DNA of 64,000 nucleotides from contig NC_084896.1 in assembly GCF_958979055.1 (NCBI RefSeq), positions 3,286,001 through 3,350,000 on the forward strand, read 5' to 3'. Below, one piece after another: positions 46,131 to 61,773 of the stretch. Origin of the DNA: Alnus glutinosa. Lineage: Eukaryota; Streptophyta; Magnoliopsida; Fagales; Betulaceae. The position numbers were made by a program, and so were the translations under genes. Every line of letters begins with the position of its first letter. The first letter of the stretch is position 1. The notes beneath the pieces were generated by a model, which saw only the letters and a list, made by a program, of their open reading frames with translations, ran no database searches and was not told where the DNA came from.

Positions 46131-46886
46131 TGCTCCGTTTGTTTCGACGTAAAATGGTTTCAGGAAATCATTTTCCGTCAAAAGCATTTTCCTGTGTTTG
46201 GCGCGTACGAAAAATCGCAAATATTTTTTTTATATTTTTATTCAATCATATTAACTTATAAAAATCAATTTTTATTTACAACATAAAAATATTAATGTAA
46301 AATAATATAAAAATCATCGATGACGAGATTCGGTCACTGACCGACAAGATTCTGACTATTTTTACTTGATTCCGACTAATATAGCCAGAATTCGAGATAA
46401 AGGCCGGAATCCGGACAGTTTCGTCAGAATCTGTGATAGCCGGATTCCGGCGAAAGTGGCCGGATTCCGACAGTTTCGCCAGATTCCGGCACAAAAGGCC
46501 GGATCCCGGCAGGCTGGCCGGATTTCGGTCAGATTGGTCGTCGGAATCTGGCTGACCGAATTCCGGCGAAGGTGGCCGAATTCCGTCGCCAGATTCCGGC
46601 GACATTAAACGGATGTTGGATTCTGATACCGGGAATATTTCGATGGTGGTCAGCTGCTTGAACATGAAGGTCGACTGTGCCGTTTAAATTAGATCGACTG
46701 TGTTTGGCGTATTCGAAAAATGATTTACGCTTTTAAAAAGCGTAAATCATTTTCTGAAATTTACTAAGCATTTTTTGTCAAACATAAATTATTTTTCGGT
46801 TGACTATTATTTTCGCCCCTATCAAACACTGAAAAATGCCTAAATCATTTTCCAGAAAATCATTTTACGCCGAAACAAATGGAGCA
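46131..46886. mobile_element. PIF/Harbinger-like non-autonomous element, TTA target duplication
   Basis: Ends tgctccgtttgtttcgacgt (left) and the complement of acgccgaaacaaatggagca (right). Imperfect TIRs of about 75 bp are flanked by TTA at 46128-46130 and 46887-46889. The core (about 46380-46610) repeats ccggattccgg-type palindromes. It encodes no transposase. Confidence 0.7.
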
Positions 46887-47411
46887 TTATTATTATTATT
46901 ATTTTCTAAGCAGTACAAGGGAGAAGGAGGACTAAAATCATTAGTGTTTAGTAAATAACAAATGTCATTACCGAGTGATGATAATAAACGAGGAAAAATT
47001 GAGAAAACTAATAACAACAACCAAAAAAAAAAGAAAAAAAGAATAGGATTATGATTAGAAAATCTAACCCATTTCTATTAGGACATTTTATTTTATTTTT
47101 TTTTTTAAAGAAAAATGGGTTAAAGAATCTTTTATTTTTTATTTATTTTTTTTTTCAATTCAATCTATTAAATTAATATATGTCATTAAAATATGTGATT
47201 TTCATATGCATAATTAAGAACAACATGCTCTAAGGACAAATGCTAATTTAATAGACTAGGTTAATAAAATTTTTTCCAACTCAATTTGGAGAAAAACTTT
47301 ATCATTTTCTAGTATAAATGAGATATAATCTCATGATTTTTATTTGATGCTAAAATTTGTAATTCTTGTTTAGATAATTAAATAGAAGAAAAAAAGATAA
47401 AAAAAATCATT

Positions 47412-47857
47412 AGGTCTCGTTTGGTTCGTTGAATAAGTCATTGGAATTGAATGATTATTCCATTAAAATATCTATTCATTTATTTGGTAAAGAGTTATTT
47501 TCAGGAATAGCTATTACCGAGGGAATAGACATTTTTTTTAAAAAAAAAAACCATATATTTTTTTTAATTTTTTCAAACTAAACTTAAATAAAAAATAAAA
47601 AATAAAAAGTAAACAATTTAGTCCATATCTACCCACATATCTAAGGTCTATTTTTTTTTTTAAAAAATAGGGAAAAAGAAATTATGTTTATTTTTTAGTA
47701 ATTTTGGTTTAATTATAATTGTGATATATGTGTTGTTACTAAACTAAAAAATTTAAATAATTATTTCATTATACTTTTCTTCATTAAGATTTTTAATAAT
47801 AACTATTTATTTTTTATAATAAAATATCCATTCCACGAACCAATTAGATTCTTAAAA
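47412..47857. mobile_element. Degenerate MITE
   Basis: The left end taggtctcgtttggttcgtt and right end (complement) gaatctaattggttcgtgg match imperfectly; inside, ggaatagctatt resembles the element at 15994. The boundaries are approximate. Confidence 0.45.
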
Positions 47858-48313
47858 CTCAAAGTCTCGAACCAACCGTCCTAAAATCTTCAAGAATAAA
47901 TAAAAGCACAAAAATGGAAAAAAAAGAAAAAGGAGAAATTCCTATAAATCCTTCTTTTACCATAGAAAACGAAAAAGTAGAGAACAAACAAAAACGCGTA
48001 ACAGTTACGCGCTTCAACACGGGCGTGAAAGTGGCACACACTTTCTAAATATATATAAAAAATGAAAAACGAGTTCTGAGAGAAAATAATTGCAAAACAA
48101 GCTGCGGAGATTGGGAGAGGGGAAGGAGAGAGAGAGAGAAATGAAGTCGGAATGAAATTGAAATGCGGAGGAAATGCAAATTCCGCCCCAAATGAAATTC
48201 TTATTAAATTCACGCGTTGTAGTCATGAAATCCGTGTAGTCGTCGTCGACGTTTTGGAGAGAGAGAGACAAGGAAAAAGAGCGAAACTTTCTTGAGCTCT
48301 TCTTCTTCTTCTT

Positions 48314-48338
48314 TTAGAGAGAGAGAGAGAGAGAGAGG
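48314..48338. repeat. GA microsatellite in the bZIP leader
   Basis: A gagaga run upstream of the bZIP start; further GA tracts lie at 48125-48141 and 48256-48268. Confidence 0.85.
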
Positions 48339-48374
48339 GTCTTTTGCTTCGACATTCTCGCCGGAAAAGGTTAA

Positions 48375-48404
48375 ATGCGGCGTTGCTGGCGGAGAATTCT
48401 CTAA
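48375..48404 (+). CDS. Possible upstream ORF of the bZIP gene (9 codons)
   Basis: ATG to TAA encoding MRRCWRRIL, in the probable leader 330 bp before the bZIP ATG. It matters only if it is in the mature transcript; a leader intron may begin near 48444. Confidence 0.35.
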   Translation: MRRCWRRIL

Positions 48405-48706
48405 CGTGCACCTTCTTTGTCTCTGGAAATTCTTGCTTTGAAAAGGGTACTCTTACATTTCTTAGTCAAAAATTGTATTTTTTTAGCCTTTTGGCTTTGC
48501 TGTTTTGGTTTGTTTGTTTGATTTTTGTTGTATCTATGTGCAGATTGTTCAAATTTGATTTGTGGTGTGGAGTGGGTTTTGGTTTAGGCTTTGAATTGAG
48601 GCTTTAAGACTGTGTGAAGTGGTAGTTTATTGTGCTTTTCAAGGAACGTTAGTATCTAAGAACTAGTTCTAAAGAGTGTAGTAGTGGGTTTTGAAGGAAA
48701 AGCAAA

Positions 48707-52123
<3,417 letters not shown>

Positions 52124-54380
52124 GTTGCGTGAAATATGGGTTTCTGTCAGTTGGATGGCTGTTTATCTTTACCAAATTATTAGCTTTTAATATTCAGTAA
52201 TTGTTGCTCAATGCAATCATTCATTATCATACTTGTCTTCAACAGACGTCTTTTAAGGTTTGTTAATCATGTATTCAGTCTGCAATGTGCGTCCATCTCG
52301 GACTATGTTATGAAATCATATATACAAGTCTCAACACTAATCAATATGTTCTATCTTTTATATATTTCTGGAAGATACCTTGGAATGTAGACATTAGAAG
52401 AGTTAAAAACTCTTCTCTCTTTGTTTCTTTCAGTAAAGAAGATGATGTGTCTATTTGATTACTTCTTTTCTGCTCATTGGGGATAAGCTTACTGATCTAA
52501 GCAAAGCTTGATAGGTATGCAATACAAATGAATCTACAATGAAAGCTATAATGGTCAAATGTAGGCCATTCATTTTTTGAGAAAATTAAAAATCAAAATG
52601 TTGAATTTTCCTTTTCTTTCTTGCTTAGTAACCCAATAATGTGCCTTCTCTTTTTATGCTATATTTGTATACTTTTTTTTTTTTTTTATCAAACGAAAAA
52701 TATATTTATTAACAAACATACTCTCCCTCCTCACTTTGGCCCATGATCTCATGCGGAAAATCCTTATTATTATCCCACAAAATGCACCTAGCATGTTATG
52801 GCCAACGTCACCCAACCCAAGTGGAAACGGATCCTCTCTATTTCAAATGAACTAGAGAAGAGTCGGTCCCTTATTTTATAAGAGATCAAACTTCTCTTAA
52901 TTTCATTTGAAATGAAGAGGATCTTATTTTCAGGTGCAAGGAACATTGTATTTAGAAACTTGTCAAAAGAGACTAACAAAAGGATGGGGCATAGGATTAA
53001 GTATGTAATCCTCACCCTCTTCTATTTTTTTTTTTTTTTTTTTTGTAATATATATATTGTTACATATATATTATATTAGGATTAAAATATTAACTTTGCC
53101 CCTATTGGCTTGACCCTTTTGGCCTTATTATAAAAAAATAAAACTCATAGAAAAGTTCAATCTTGACCTCTTTATACCCATAGATTTTTATAATTTATGT
53201 GAGTTTAATGTGGAAATAAAACAAGGTCTTAAAGTCAATTGATGATTTCACAATGTAAAATACATTATCTCATCTATATCAACGTATATACCTTAAGGCA
53301 CCAAAACAGTCAAAACAAAATAAAACTTGAACTTAGCATAAACCAAAATAATCAAACGGGTCTTAAGTTAATTGATTGCATACTATACTGTCTTTTAATT
53401 TTCATTTAACAACTATAATAGTTTTTAGTTCCTGATAAACAATTAAAATAAAGAAATTAAAAAGAAAAAGAAAACCCAAACAAGTGAGAAACACCAAAAA
53501 AAAAAAAAAAAAAAAAGGAAGAAAAAATATAGTACACAAAACAAGAGAAGCTTCACTATTACAGCAAAGCCCAAGGCTACAAAGTTAGTCTTCATGCTTT
53601 GGCCTCCATCCCTATACTTGTCAAAGCAAATTTTGTGTCTATTATAATCTCTAGGTGCATTTAATTATTTTGTGTCTACTGGTCCATCTTCAATCATCAA
53701 CCATGATCAATTATTTCTCTCATTCCTTGGCCACCCTTGACCATGAAAAGGACCAATGACGAAAGCATTTCTACAATCCTTATAAGTTGAAACTAACAAT
53801 GATCAAATATGAGACATTCCGTCGTTGGGTCTTGGACTTAAAATTGCGATCATAAGCATCCATGACGTTGGTCTGTAACAAAATCTGTACCGTCAAAAAT
53901 TATATTTTTATTTTATATTGTTGACGTGATACGGTGGTAGTGCCAATTAATCTTTAAATAAGTTTTTGTTTAAAAAAAAAGTTAAAAGCTGATTAACACT
54001 GTTGCATCTGGGACAATGGTAGAATAATATGTTAGCAATATATAATTAAATGCTAATTAACAATATAAATAAGTAATGGAATAATTAATTATATAAATAC
54101 TTATTGCCATTGCTTTGCTCAAATGAAGTGAAGAAAACTTTTTTGCAACAATCAAAGAGTCTGAAAAATAGAAATTTAAAGAGAAATTCTTCTAACCTAT
54201 GCATATTAGTGCCAATAGATTGTTACGCTCTTATATATAAGTAAGTCAAGGACTCTCAATCTTTTTGTAATTGTAAATATGAGATAGGGACATATATGGA
54301 ATTTCATATATAAAAGTGGTATTATCATCTCTCAAACTTATACGGTAAATTAATAAATGTAATGTAAAGTACATCAAGCA
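52124..54380. other. Intergenic; one MITE, otherwise nothing seen
   Basis: A small inverted-repeat element lies at about 52829-52930 (ggatcctctc...tttcaaatga and its complement). A related sequence lies at 60543. Poly(T) at about 52672-52688 and 53025-53044, poly(A) near 53500. No gene. Confidence 0.5.
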
Positions 54381-54464
54381 GTCAGGATGGCCGAGTGGTC
54401 TAAGGCGCCAGACTCAAGTTCTGGTCCTCGTGAGAGGGCGTGGGTTCAAATCCCACTTCTGACA
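54381..54464 (+). tRNA. tRNA-Leu (anticodon CAA)
   Basis: An 84-nt cloverleaf: acceptor arms gtcagga (54381-54387) and ttctgac (54457-54463) pair with one G-T, and the discriminator is A. The anticodon stem ccaga/tctgg encloses loop ctcaagt with CAA at 54415-54417. A long variable arm (cctcgtgagagggcg) and T loop gggttcaaatccc follow, as expected for a class II tRNA. There is no intron. A T5 terminator starts at 54465, and caa motifs lie just upstream. Minus-strand frames crossing it give the well-known false GFEPTP peptide. Confidence 0.97.
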
Positions 54465-54622
54465 TTTTTATTTTTGCCTCTATACGTCGTCGTTTAAAAC
54501 CTAAGAACCCTAATAAATCTCTCATTTTTTTAATCCTCCTTACCAGCGCGCAGAAGAGAGTGACACACGAACGCTCTACTCTCACACATAGCAACTGAGT
54601 TCCGAGTCGAGTCGTACCCGCC

Positions 54623-54915
54623 ATGGACGAGTCTCCAGCGGAGCTCGTCGTGGACACGGAGAAGCTCTCGGTGGAGCCGCCGCCATCGAACGGTTCTCAG
54701 CCAACGCCGGAAGAGCTGGCGGCCAAGGCCATCGCTCCCGTGAAGAAAGAGTTCCTTCGTCCTCCACCTCCCAGAACTTCCTCCACCTCTACCGGTCTTC
54801 AAAACGACGCCGTTTCCCAAACTAAAGTCGTTTCCGTCAAGGAGAAGAAATCCAAACGCCAGCTCAAACGTGAACGCCATCAGGTCCTCTCTCTGTCTCT
54901 CTGTCTCTCTCCATT

Positions 54916-54950
<35 letters not shown>

Positions 54951-57900
54951 TTGTTTCAAGTTTCTGAATTGAAATGCGATGAATCCAAGATATGTGGGAG
55001 CTAATGGTTGTGTGTGTAAACTATGCGTATGCTTAGAGATTACGCATGTCATTGACTGTTTGGAAAGAAAGAAAAGAAGAAAAAGAATTTACTACCTAAC
55101 TACAGTAGAGATGTGTCCGAACCTTTGCAGGAACAAAAATCGGCGCGAAATATCTGTCCGCTGATAGCGAAGACTGGAGATGTTAGTTCGTGTCCGTATA
55201 ACGATACGTGCCGCTTCAGCCACGACTTACAGGGCTTTAAGGAGCAGGTAGTGGAATTTGTAGAATGAGCATTTCGATTTCGATTTTGAATTGAATTGCA
55301 GTTGTTTCAGTTGTCGGTGGACTCGATTTGTATTTTTCACCCTGATGATTGATTGAATTGGGTGTTGTTGAATGCAGAAACCTGCTGATCTAGAGGGAGA
55401 ATGTCCTTTCGTAAATGCGGAAGAGCCATGCCCCTATGGTATGGCGTGTAGGTTTTCGGGAACACATAAAGATGGTGTTCTCCCTGGAGGTTCGGATGCT
55501 CGGAAGAAAAACGAGGTCAATGGATTGAACAAAGATGTTCAAAAGCTCTTGTGGAAAAATAAAATGAACTTCCCTAAGGCGGATGCCAAACTTAAAGCTC
55601 TTGGGCTCCTGGTATTGATATTCTCTATCTGTTATCTATCTGTCTGTCTGTCTCTCTACATTGCATGTTTGTTTGCAAGCTTGTAATTACTTCATAGGGT
55701 TAACTTGCTTCGTACACTGTCAATGGAAACCATTTGAAGAAGCTTATCTTCATTCTAAACCAGTTACGTGCTTTCCGGTTCTCTTTTGTATTGACCCTTA
55801 CTATGAATGCCTTGGTTGCTTATTTTGTGTGTCATTTGGTATCTTTTTACCAATGGCAGTCTCTACACCTTTTTTTTTTTTTGAAAGTTGGAGTTGGAAC
55901 ATAATTCGTTGATGGGCCTAAGAGACACTGAAAATGTCATGGACAATTGAATCATTCGACTGCCTTCTTGTAGACATCAGCACAAGTCATTAAAATATGT
56001 TAAGAATCTTTTGTACATCATTCTTACCAATCCTAGAACTTCTGACGTCAAGAGTCGTCACATGACTAATGATCACCAAGGCCACAGAAAGGGCTGGTGA
56101 CGTGGCCGCAAATCTAAATTCCTTCATTTAAGGAGTTTAAGAAGAGAAGAATGGACTATTTAAATGCTACTTGGAAGAGAGAAGATTCATTTTCCTTAGT
56201 TGAGTTTACTTGTGTTAACGTTTTTGAGTAAATTCTTGATGTCCTTTTTGTTTCTGATTTTTCCTTATGCTGAACACGTCATTGGTTGACATAAAATTTA
56301 TGGTAGAAATAAATGTATAATTTCAGTGCATTCCATTTTAAGACATTATCCTTTTAACTTCTTTTTTTTGGTTGTGTTCTTGCAGGTAAAGGTGAAGCCA
56401 AAAATAAAAGTGCTGGAAGATGAGAAGGATGATGAAACTGTTACAAGTACGTGTCATGTGACTGATGGAAATGGCTGTAGTGAAGCGAACAAAGTCCCAG
56501 ATACTAAATTGGATTGTGTAGATGGAACAATTGAATCTGATGAACAGCCCCTGAAGAAACTAAAATCTGTAGTTGATGAAAACTGTAGCTCTGCTGAAGC
56601 CAACAATGGAGGTTTAGCTTTTATTCCAATTGTTCACTTTTTTATTTATTTCTTTTATCTTCTTTTATTTTAGGGAAAATCTTTTCCAGTGTTTAAATCT
56701 AAGATCTAGGTGACGTAGCTTGAATCTGCTGCTGCAGATGCGACTTCCATGGAGAAAGTTATTGGTGTAAGCAGTACACAAACTGAACCAGAAGCTAGCA
56801 CTGATATTATACCACCAGAAGCCGATAGAAGCATGAAATTAAATCCACGTGAAAAGAAGCTTATCGATTTTAGAGACAAGCTGTATCTTGCACCTTTGAC
56901 CACTGTTGGGAATCTTCCTTTCCGAAGGGTTTGCAAAGTGTTAGGAGCAGATGTAACATGCGGTGAAATGGCAATGTGTACAAATCTTTTGCAGGTCTCT
57001 ATATTGCTTTGTCTTCTGATTTTGCTGCTTAATTGCTTATATCACTTAAAAATGAAGCAAACCTTCTCACCAGGGGTTCACACCCTTAGCATTTGCCTAG
57101 TGAATTATTTCTTCCTAACTTTTATAGGGAATATTAATGCAGTTTTGAAGTGTTACTGAAAAGCTTAATTTTTTTCCTTTATCTGTTAAGGGATGCTTAG
57201 GTATATGTATGCAGTTTTGTCACTCTGCCATGACATGTAGCCTGAGTATTGAACAATAGAATTCCCAGTATAGGAAATCAGAACTGTTTTCTGCAACTTT
57301 TAGTCTGCAGGTAGATGATAATATTTAGTTCGCATTAAGAACTTGGCATAGTCCTCCTTCCCCCTTCTTCCCCCCTTTTCTTCTCCTTTTTGTTTAGGGT
57401 TCCACTCAGATTCATGACATATTTATATTCTGTGTTTCACACTTGAACTTCAATATGACCTGTTCTTATGTTGTGGTTGCATTTTTCTTTTGCAATAGGG
57501 TCAAGCTTCAGAATGGGCCCTGCTGAGGAGACATTCTTCTGAGGATTTGTTTGGCGTACAGATATGTGGGGCATATCCAGACACAGTGGCACGGGCCATT
57601 GAACTTATAGATCAGGAATGCACGGTGGACTTTATTGACATAAACATGGGGTGCCCAATTGATATTGTAGTGGAGAAGGGTGCTGGATCTGCTCTTCTTA
57701 ATAAACCAATGCGGATAAAAAGCATTATGGAAGCAGCTTCTGGCACAGTGGACAAACCTATAACTGTTAAGGTGCTGGTTTGAGATTTATGTGGTTTCTA
57801 TACTTTATTTATTTATTTATTTGTTTTATTTTTTATTTTTATTATTATTGTAAATGCGAATCAAGTGGACTGTGTTAGTTTCCGTTTTAACATCTCTTAG

Positions 57901-59232
57901 CTGGAAAACTCGTTAACAATTTGTTTCTTTCTTCTCTGCTTTTGAAATTATGAATTGCTTGTTATAGTCTGTGCTTCCTTCCACTACCTGAGTTTTCTGA
58001 ACTGATATAAACTCTTTATAGTTTTTTTCCTCATCAAGCTTGTCCAAGAAGCATTATACTTTTTTTTTCCTGGTTGCTCCAGGTGCGAACTGGTTTTTTT
58101 GAAGGAAAAAATCGCATTGATTCACTAATTACGGAACTTGGCTACTGGGGAGCTAGTGCGGTAACAATACATGGTCGATCACGTCAGCAACGGTATAGCA
58201 AACTTGCTAACTGGGACTACGTATACCAGTGTGCTAGAAAGGCTCCTGATGTTTTGCCAGTCCTGGGAAATGGGGATGTTTTCTCATATTTAGACTGGAA
58301 CAGGCACAAAGCTGAGTGTCCTGAGCTTGCTACATGCATGATTGCTCGAGGAGCACTAGTTAAGGTTTGCATTTTGAAGCCTTGATTGCCCATGACTCCT
58401 CCCCCCCAACCCAACACACACACACACAGACATCTGAAAGCTTGTGCATTTGTTCTGAATTTTATGTTTTCTTTCAAGATAGTTGAACTTAAATGTAAAT
58501 ATGAAACGTTGTGCTTTGCAGCCTTGGATATTTACTGAAATCAAGGAACAGAAGCACTGGGACATTAGTTCTGGGGAACGGTTAAATATTTTGAAGGATT
58601 TTGTACGTAATGGCCTTGAACATTGGGGTTCTGACACGAAAGGTATATCTTATTTCTCGAATTGGCACGTAATAGTTCCATCTTATTGATTCACTACTCA
58701 ATGGAGTTGTATATCCCGATTTGTCTTATAGTTATATTATTGGGCCCCAAAAGTAGATGTAGTTGCTCTTAAAAGTACATCTCCCTGTGTACTATCTGAA
58801 AGACATAGCAGAGAGTGCAGCTCCTCTATGAAATTAGCTGTGGTCTTTATTTGCCGGGTCTTCTGTCTGCAGGAGTGGAGACGACAAGGCGTTTCTTATT
58901 GGAATGGCTTAGCTATACTTGTAGGTACGTACCTGTTGGTCTTTTAGATGTCATCCCTCAACAACTGAACTGGCGCCCGCCCTCCTACTATGGCCGTGAT
59001 GACCTTGAGACATTAATGGCCTCAGATTCTGCAGCCGACTGGGTATGCACTTTCCTTCTATAGTCACTGATTTGTTTCACCATTAAGCATCTAGGCATTC
59101 TAGTTTGGTTATGTTTCCTTTTCATTTGTGCAGATTCGGATATCTGAGATGTTGCTCGGCAAGGTTCCAGACGGCTTCACATTTGCAGCAAAGCATAAAT
59201 CTAATGCTTATGACCGGGCGGAAAATGGCTGA
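54623..59232 (+). CDS. DUS3: tRNA-dihydrouridine(47) synthase, DUS3 type, ten exons
   Basis: FMN/NADPH enzyme that reduces U47 of tRNA. Exons: 54623-54883, 55131-55247, 55378-55611, 56386-56611, 56738-56994, 57499-57771, 58083-58364, 58522-58642, 58873-59042, 59134-59232. All joins keep frame and give 679 aa, near the usual plant length. Two CCCH zinc fingers lie at 96-118 ([19 protein letters not shown]) and 135-156 ([16 protein letters not shown]), the RNA-binding part that marks DUS3. An acidic linker precedes the TIM barrel: [17 protein letters not shown] (FMN site), [11 protein letters not shown] with catalytic Cys about 417, [19 protein letters not shown] and [17 protein letters not shown]. 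It ends AYDRAENG. The ATG has A-type context and the first exon is Pro/Lys-rich, as in relatives. An AT/GT microsatellite lies in intron 1 (54916-54952). Confidence 0.94.
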
Positions 59233-61773
59233 CATTCAACCCCAATGGTGCCTTTTCCGGATGCCGGCGTTAGAACCAGGTGATGGCAGACTATTTAATA
59301 TACTTGAAAGAAATCTTGGACGCATTGCTCAGTGTTTGAATAAAAGGGCAAAGAAGGTGAGCATTTAAATCTGTACAATAATTTAAAGGCGGTTTGTCAA
59401 TTGGCCACCTAAATTTTCAAGGCGTTCGTTGGTCATGAGACAACAATTGTAACTTTGTCGGAAGAATGATGACACGCAATTTTCTAGAGTTGAATTATTT
59501 ATTACGCATTCTATTAGATTTGTTCTTTTGTTTAGGGTGACTTTTATGCTGACCAGTCAATATAACAGACCTCTAGTTGTCTAGCATGCGGACCAATTAG
59601 GTGATGTTGCTCTACCTGCCACATTAAAAGGTGGGGCATATTTATTAATGATAGCCATTGTCCATGAGTTTTGGCTTGGGTTGAGCCTTCTGCATTCGAT
59701 AATGAATAACTTCTTTTTAGTTTAATTTATTAAATTGACATGTATTCAAAATGCACGTAAGAAATACAAATACATATGAACACCGTCTTTGAACAATTTC
59801 GTAACTAAAGTAGATGCCAATAGCTTATGAGTAGCAAGGCTTTAAGAATTGAAACACAATACACTACATCTTTTGTATATTTAATACATCTTTTTTTTTT
59901 TTATTTTAATAATTAATTAACAATTTGATCAGTAGGATTAAAAGATGTAAAAAATCATTTCTCTTGAGAATAAGTAGAGATCTATTTGTTAAATCAATGA
60001 AATATTAAATATACTAATTTTTTCCTAAATGATTTAGAGGGCTTGTTCTTCGAAAACACAAGTTTTACTTGACGGACAGTTTTCCTCAATGTTTAACTCG
60101 TTTTGCTACGCTTGTTAGGGTTGCTTTTTGCTTTTTAGCGGAAAAATTAATAAAAATAATAACAAATAACTCAAATCTGTTTTTATCTTTATGCCACCTC
60201 ACAATCAAAGAGTAAAATACATTTTTTAAAAAGCATAGTCAAACGAACCATTAATCATATTAAAAATCACACGGCTCTAAAAAATGTTAGTTTAATAAAT
60301 TGAGTTGAAAACTTCTCATCATCTCCACGTATTAGCCTTCCTTTTAGCGATGAAAACTGAAAAATATGGGTCATAAATTGCCGTTATCTATTGTTTCTGA
60401 TTATGATACTCGGTTTCTTAGCCACTTCTGAAGGCGTTTGATAGTAAAAATACTGACCATCTCATCGTTTTTGGCAATCTAATTGCCACATTATGGGCTA
60501 TTTGGCTAGGGTTTAATTAACCAGCTCATTGTTGTCACGAAAAACGGATCCTCTCAAGTTCAAATGAACGGGAGAGTATCCGGTCCTTGTAAAAATAAAG
60601 ATATAATCGTCCAAAATGATTATCCTCTCCGGTTCTTTCATTTGAAGTTGTCACGTACTGCACAAAATGATTTTGTGAACTTTGCACGCTCGCGCAATTA
60701 TCATTGCTGATTTCCATGTCTACATCTTGAATGCAGAATGTTTTATCTTTGGATCCTGTTTGTTTGACATAGAAAGGCAACCTCCTGGTATATTGCGACA
60801 CACCCTTTGTCCTCAAATTCATCATATTCTTATCTCATGCAAAAGTGATTGAGCATGATGCTCAATGTTAGTGTGGCTAATGATAACAAGACTATCTTTC
60901 AACAGGTTCATTACCTGCAAGAAATCATCTTGCAATCCCTCCAAATCATCCATTTCAAAAAAAAATAAAAAATAAAAATTGGTTGTTTAGATTTTTGCCT
61001 GGTGCCAAACTTTTCAGTGAACAGATCTGAACCAACCTTTTGACGGTCTATAGCAACAGCTCCATTAAGACAATGAAATTGAAATGATTCAAATTGTTGA
61101 GTTTATCTCATGAAAAGGGTGGGAAATCATATGGAAGATGGAAGCCTTCAAAAAAAGATACTGTATTTGCCACATCCAAAACAATGGCTCCACCAAAGTC
61201 TCGAAATGATGTATGCTTCCATTCTTACATCTATGGACTCACATGGTTCAAGCTTTTCTCGCTTAAAACCAGAGACAATAACTTACGAGGATACTGAAAG
61301 ATGGATATTTCATTAACATCAAGCGAGTGATCAATGACAAAATGCTGAAAAAGATATGTACCAAAAGAAGAAGAAAAAAAACAGTAATAGGAAGAACTAT
61401 AAAGACAAGTTAAAAACTCTTGATATCAGGACACATCTCGATACAGAAGATTTAACCTTTTATAACAAAACCATGTCAAGATAAATCTAGTAAGGTCATA
61501 GAACATTGTCTATCATCAAGAAATCAAAACCAAGATAAAAGTCAGATGCAAAACTGAAAGTACGACTAACAAAATTGTACAAGCCTTGGCTTTAAGAATC
61601 CAAATTCATTTGAGGAAGCGCATAATACTATAATTGGAGATTCAGTGAAGACATCTATCACTCACCACATCTCATATCTGATAGCCCTATATCCTGCACT
61701 TGGGATCACAAAAAGCATCTATACTGTAAAGCCGACAAATTGCGACGAACAAAACCGTCAATGATAGCAGCCA
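59233..61773. other. Intergenic; a MITE-like scrap, otherwise nothing seen
   Basis: DUS3 3' UTR, then AT-rich DNA. 60543-60660 shares cggatcctctc...ttcaaatgaac with the MITE at 52829. No gene is supported. Confidence 0.5.

Noticed and set aside
46276-46665. 129-codon minus-strand frame rich in Ser, Arg and Pro
   Set aside because: It follows the ccggattccgg repeats of the PIF-like element and has no domain.
54400-54657. Minus-strand frame containing GFEPTPSHEDQNLSLAP
   Set aside because: It is the antisense translation of the tRNA-Leu gene, a well-known annotation artefact.
54530-54880. Arg-rich 116-codon minus-strand frame
   Set aside because: It is antisense to DUS3 exon 1, whose sense frame is well supported.
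59105-59368. 87-codon plus-strand frame at the DUS3 end
   Set aside because: It overlaps DUS3 exon 10 in another frame; the true frame ends at 59232 with a family-consistent C-terminus.
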